Source: Bacteriovorax stolpii (GTDB lineage: Bacteria > Bdellovibrionota > Bacteriovoracia > Bacteriovoracales > Bacteriovoracaceae). Taken from it: a DNA stretch of 32,077 nucleotides. The DNA lies in NCBI GenBank assembly GCA_945862475.1, contig CAMAYW010000002.1, forward strand, positions 1 through 32,077, read 5' to 3'. Below, piece by piece: positions 31,615 through 32,077 of this stretch. Below the pieces are notes generated by a model. The model searched no databases and was not told the DNA's origin. It saw only the letters and a program-made list of their open reading frames with translations. Numbering within the stretch: position 1 is the first letter of the stretch; each line of letters opens with the position of its first letter. A program made the position numbers and the translations under genes.

Positions 31615-32077
31615 ATGATGGATCCAGTAAATTATTATATCACAACTATAACCACTGCTTTTAAAAACATTGCACCCGTTTTAATTTTTCTAGTTGGCGG
31701 ATATTTCATTTTTATCAAAATGCCCTTCCTTTTTTTAAAGAAGAGTATGAGTGACCAAAAGAAAAAGTTCGAAGATCCAAAAGATGATAAATCAGAGGAA
31801 TACACTCTTGAGCACTACAAAGAATTTCAAAAGACACTTAAACTCATGAATCATCAATCAAAGTCTGAAAAATCAATACCTGATGATTCAAAAAAAGAAA
31901 CAAAGAAAGATTCAAAAAAAATAAATCCACAAGTGGAACCTACTCCGGAAGAGATGTTTAATTTCAAAGTGGGAGAAAGTATTACTCAAAAAGAACTTAA
32001 AAAAAGATACTTTGAGCTTTTAAAGCAAAATCACCCTGATCGAGTAGCTTCTATGGGCCAGGACTTTAAGAAATTAG
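31615..32077 (+). CDS. Membrane-anchored J-domain protein (3' part outside window)
   Basis: I read this frame directly; it runs off the right edge after 154 codons. ATAGGGAG precedes tandem ATGs at 31615 and 31618. One membrane helix (about 13-38, VLIFLVGGYFIFIK) is followed by a long charged, Lys/Asp/Glu-rich cytoplasmic linker. From about residue 118 the start of a J domain appears: ITQKELKKRYFELLKQNHPDRV, cited as positions 122-143, with the essential HPD of DnaJ proteins. Such proteins recruit and stimulate DnaK at the membrane. The remainder of the J domain and any C-terminal domain are outside the window. Confidence 0.8.
   Translation, partial: MMDPVNYYITTITTAFKNIAPVLIFLVGGYFIFIKMPFLFLKKSMSDQKKKFEDPKDDKSEEYTLEHYKEFQKTLKLMNHQSKSEKSIPDDSKKETKKDSKKINPQVEPTPEEMFNFKVGESITQKELKKRYFELLKQNHPDRVASMGQDFKKL

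Noticed and set aside
1-32077. tRNA, rRNA, CRISPR arrays, insertion sequences, att sites, prophage or replication origin
   Set aside because: I saw no cloverleaf-like conserved arms, no spaced direct repeats, no transposase or integrase motifs and no DnaA-box clusters.

Overview
The window is AT-rich bacterial chromosome (roughly mid-30s % GC by eye) with compact gene packing, many 1-30 bp gene overlaps and AGGAG-type ribosome binding sites. Two SWIB/MDM2-domain proteins (one with a histone H1-like Lys/Ala tail), a MipA-type outer-membrane protein, LolCDE/MacB-type ABC genes and several secreted or lipoprotein genes point to a Gram-negative bacterium. The combination fits the Bdellovibrionota, Bacteriovorax/Halobacteriovorax-like, but that assignment is inference from gene content. 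I saw no rRNA, tRNA, CRISPR array, insertion sequence or phage genes, and no gene-free stretch longer than about 300 bp.

Layout. 1-1754: a truncated secreted protein and an ABC1/AarF-type kinase. 1875-7937: cardiolipin synthase, tandem universal stress protein, P-type cation ATPase, YeiH-type exporter and a periplasmic rhodanese. 8231-10921: a tightly coupled adaptor/permease/ATPase ABC set. 10910-14206: a two-TM K+ channel, MgtC-DUF4010 protein, DUF2267, DUF2905 and a MipA-like porin. 14498-19361: a one-TM peptide, SWIB protein 1, a secreted unknown, a zinc-cluster protein coupled to serA, glutaminase and SWIB protein 2. 19520-24039: two stand-alone ClpB-D2-like AAA+ ATPases flanking a membrane-anchored beta-helix protein, followed by two proteins I do not recognise. 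24025-26428: FtsH and a mono-cysteine thioredoxin-fold protein. 26497-32077: a small secreted protein, a large lipoprotein with cadherin-like and beta-helix regions, a VAT1-like oxidoreductase, a small ORF, a propeller-like protein and a truncated membrane J-domain protein.

How the genes may work together. The 3.3-14.7 kb part reads as a stress/ion/envelope block. Three intergenic regions in it each carry a TGAT-N4-ATCA palindrome (8181, 12605, 14431), the core of an FNR-type operator, suggesting shared low-oxygen or CRP/FNR-family control. The most novel-looking unit is the AAA(TM) / beta-helix(TM) / AAA trio at 19520-22605. One ATPase is membrane-anchored and seems to lack the substrate pore loop; the other is soluble and keeps every Clp D2 motif. 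I know of no described system with this architecture. The paired SWIB proteins, both with their own terminators, suggest nucleoid-associated roles.
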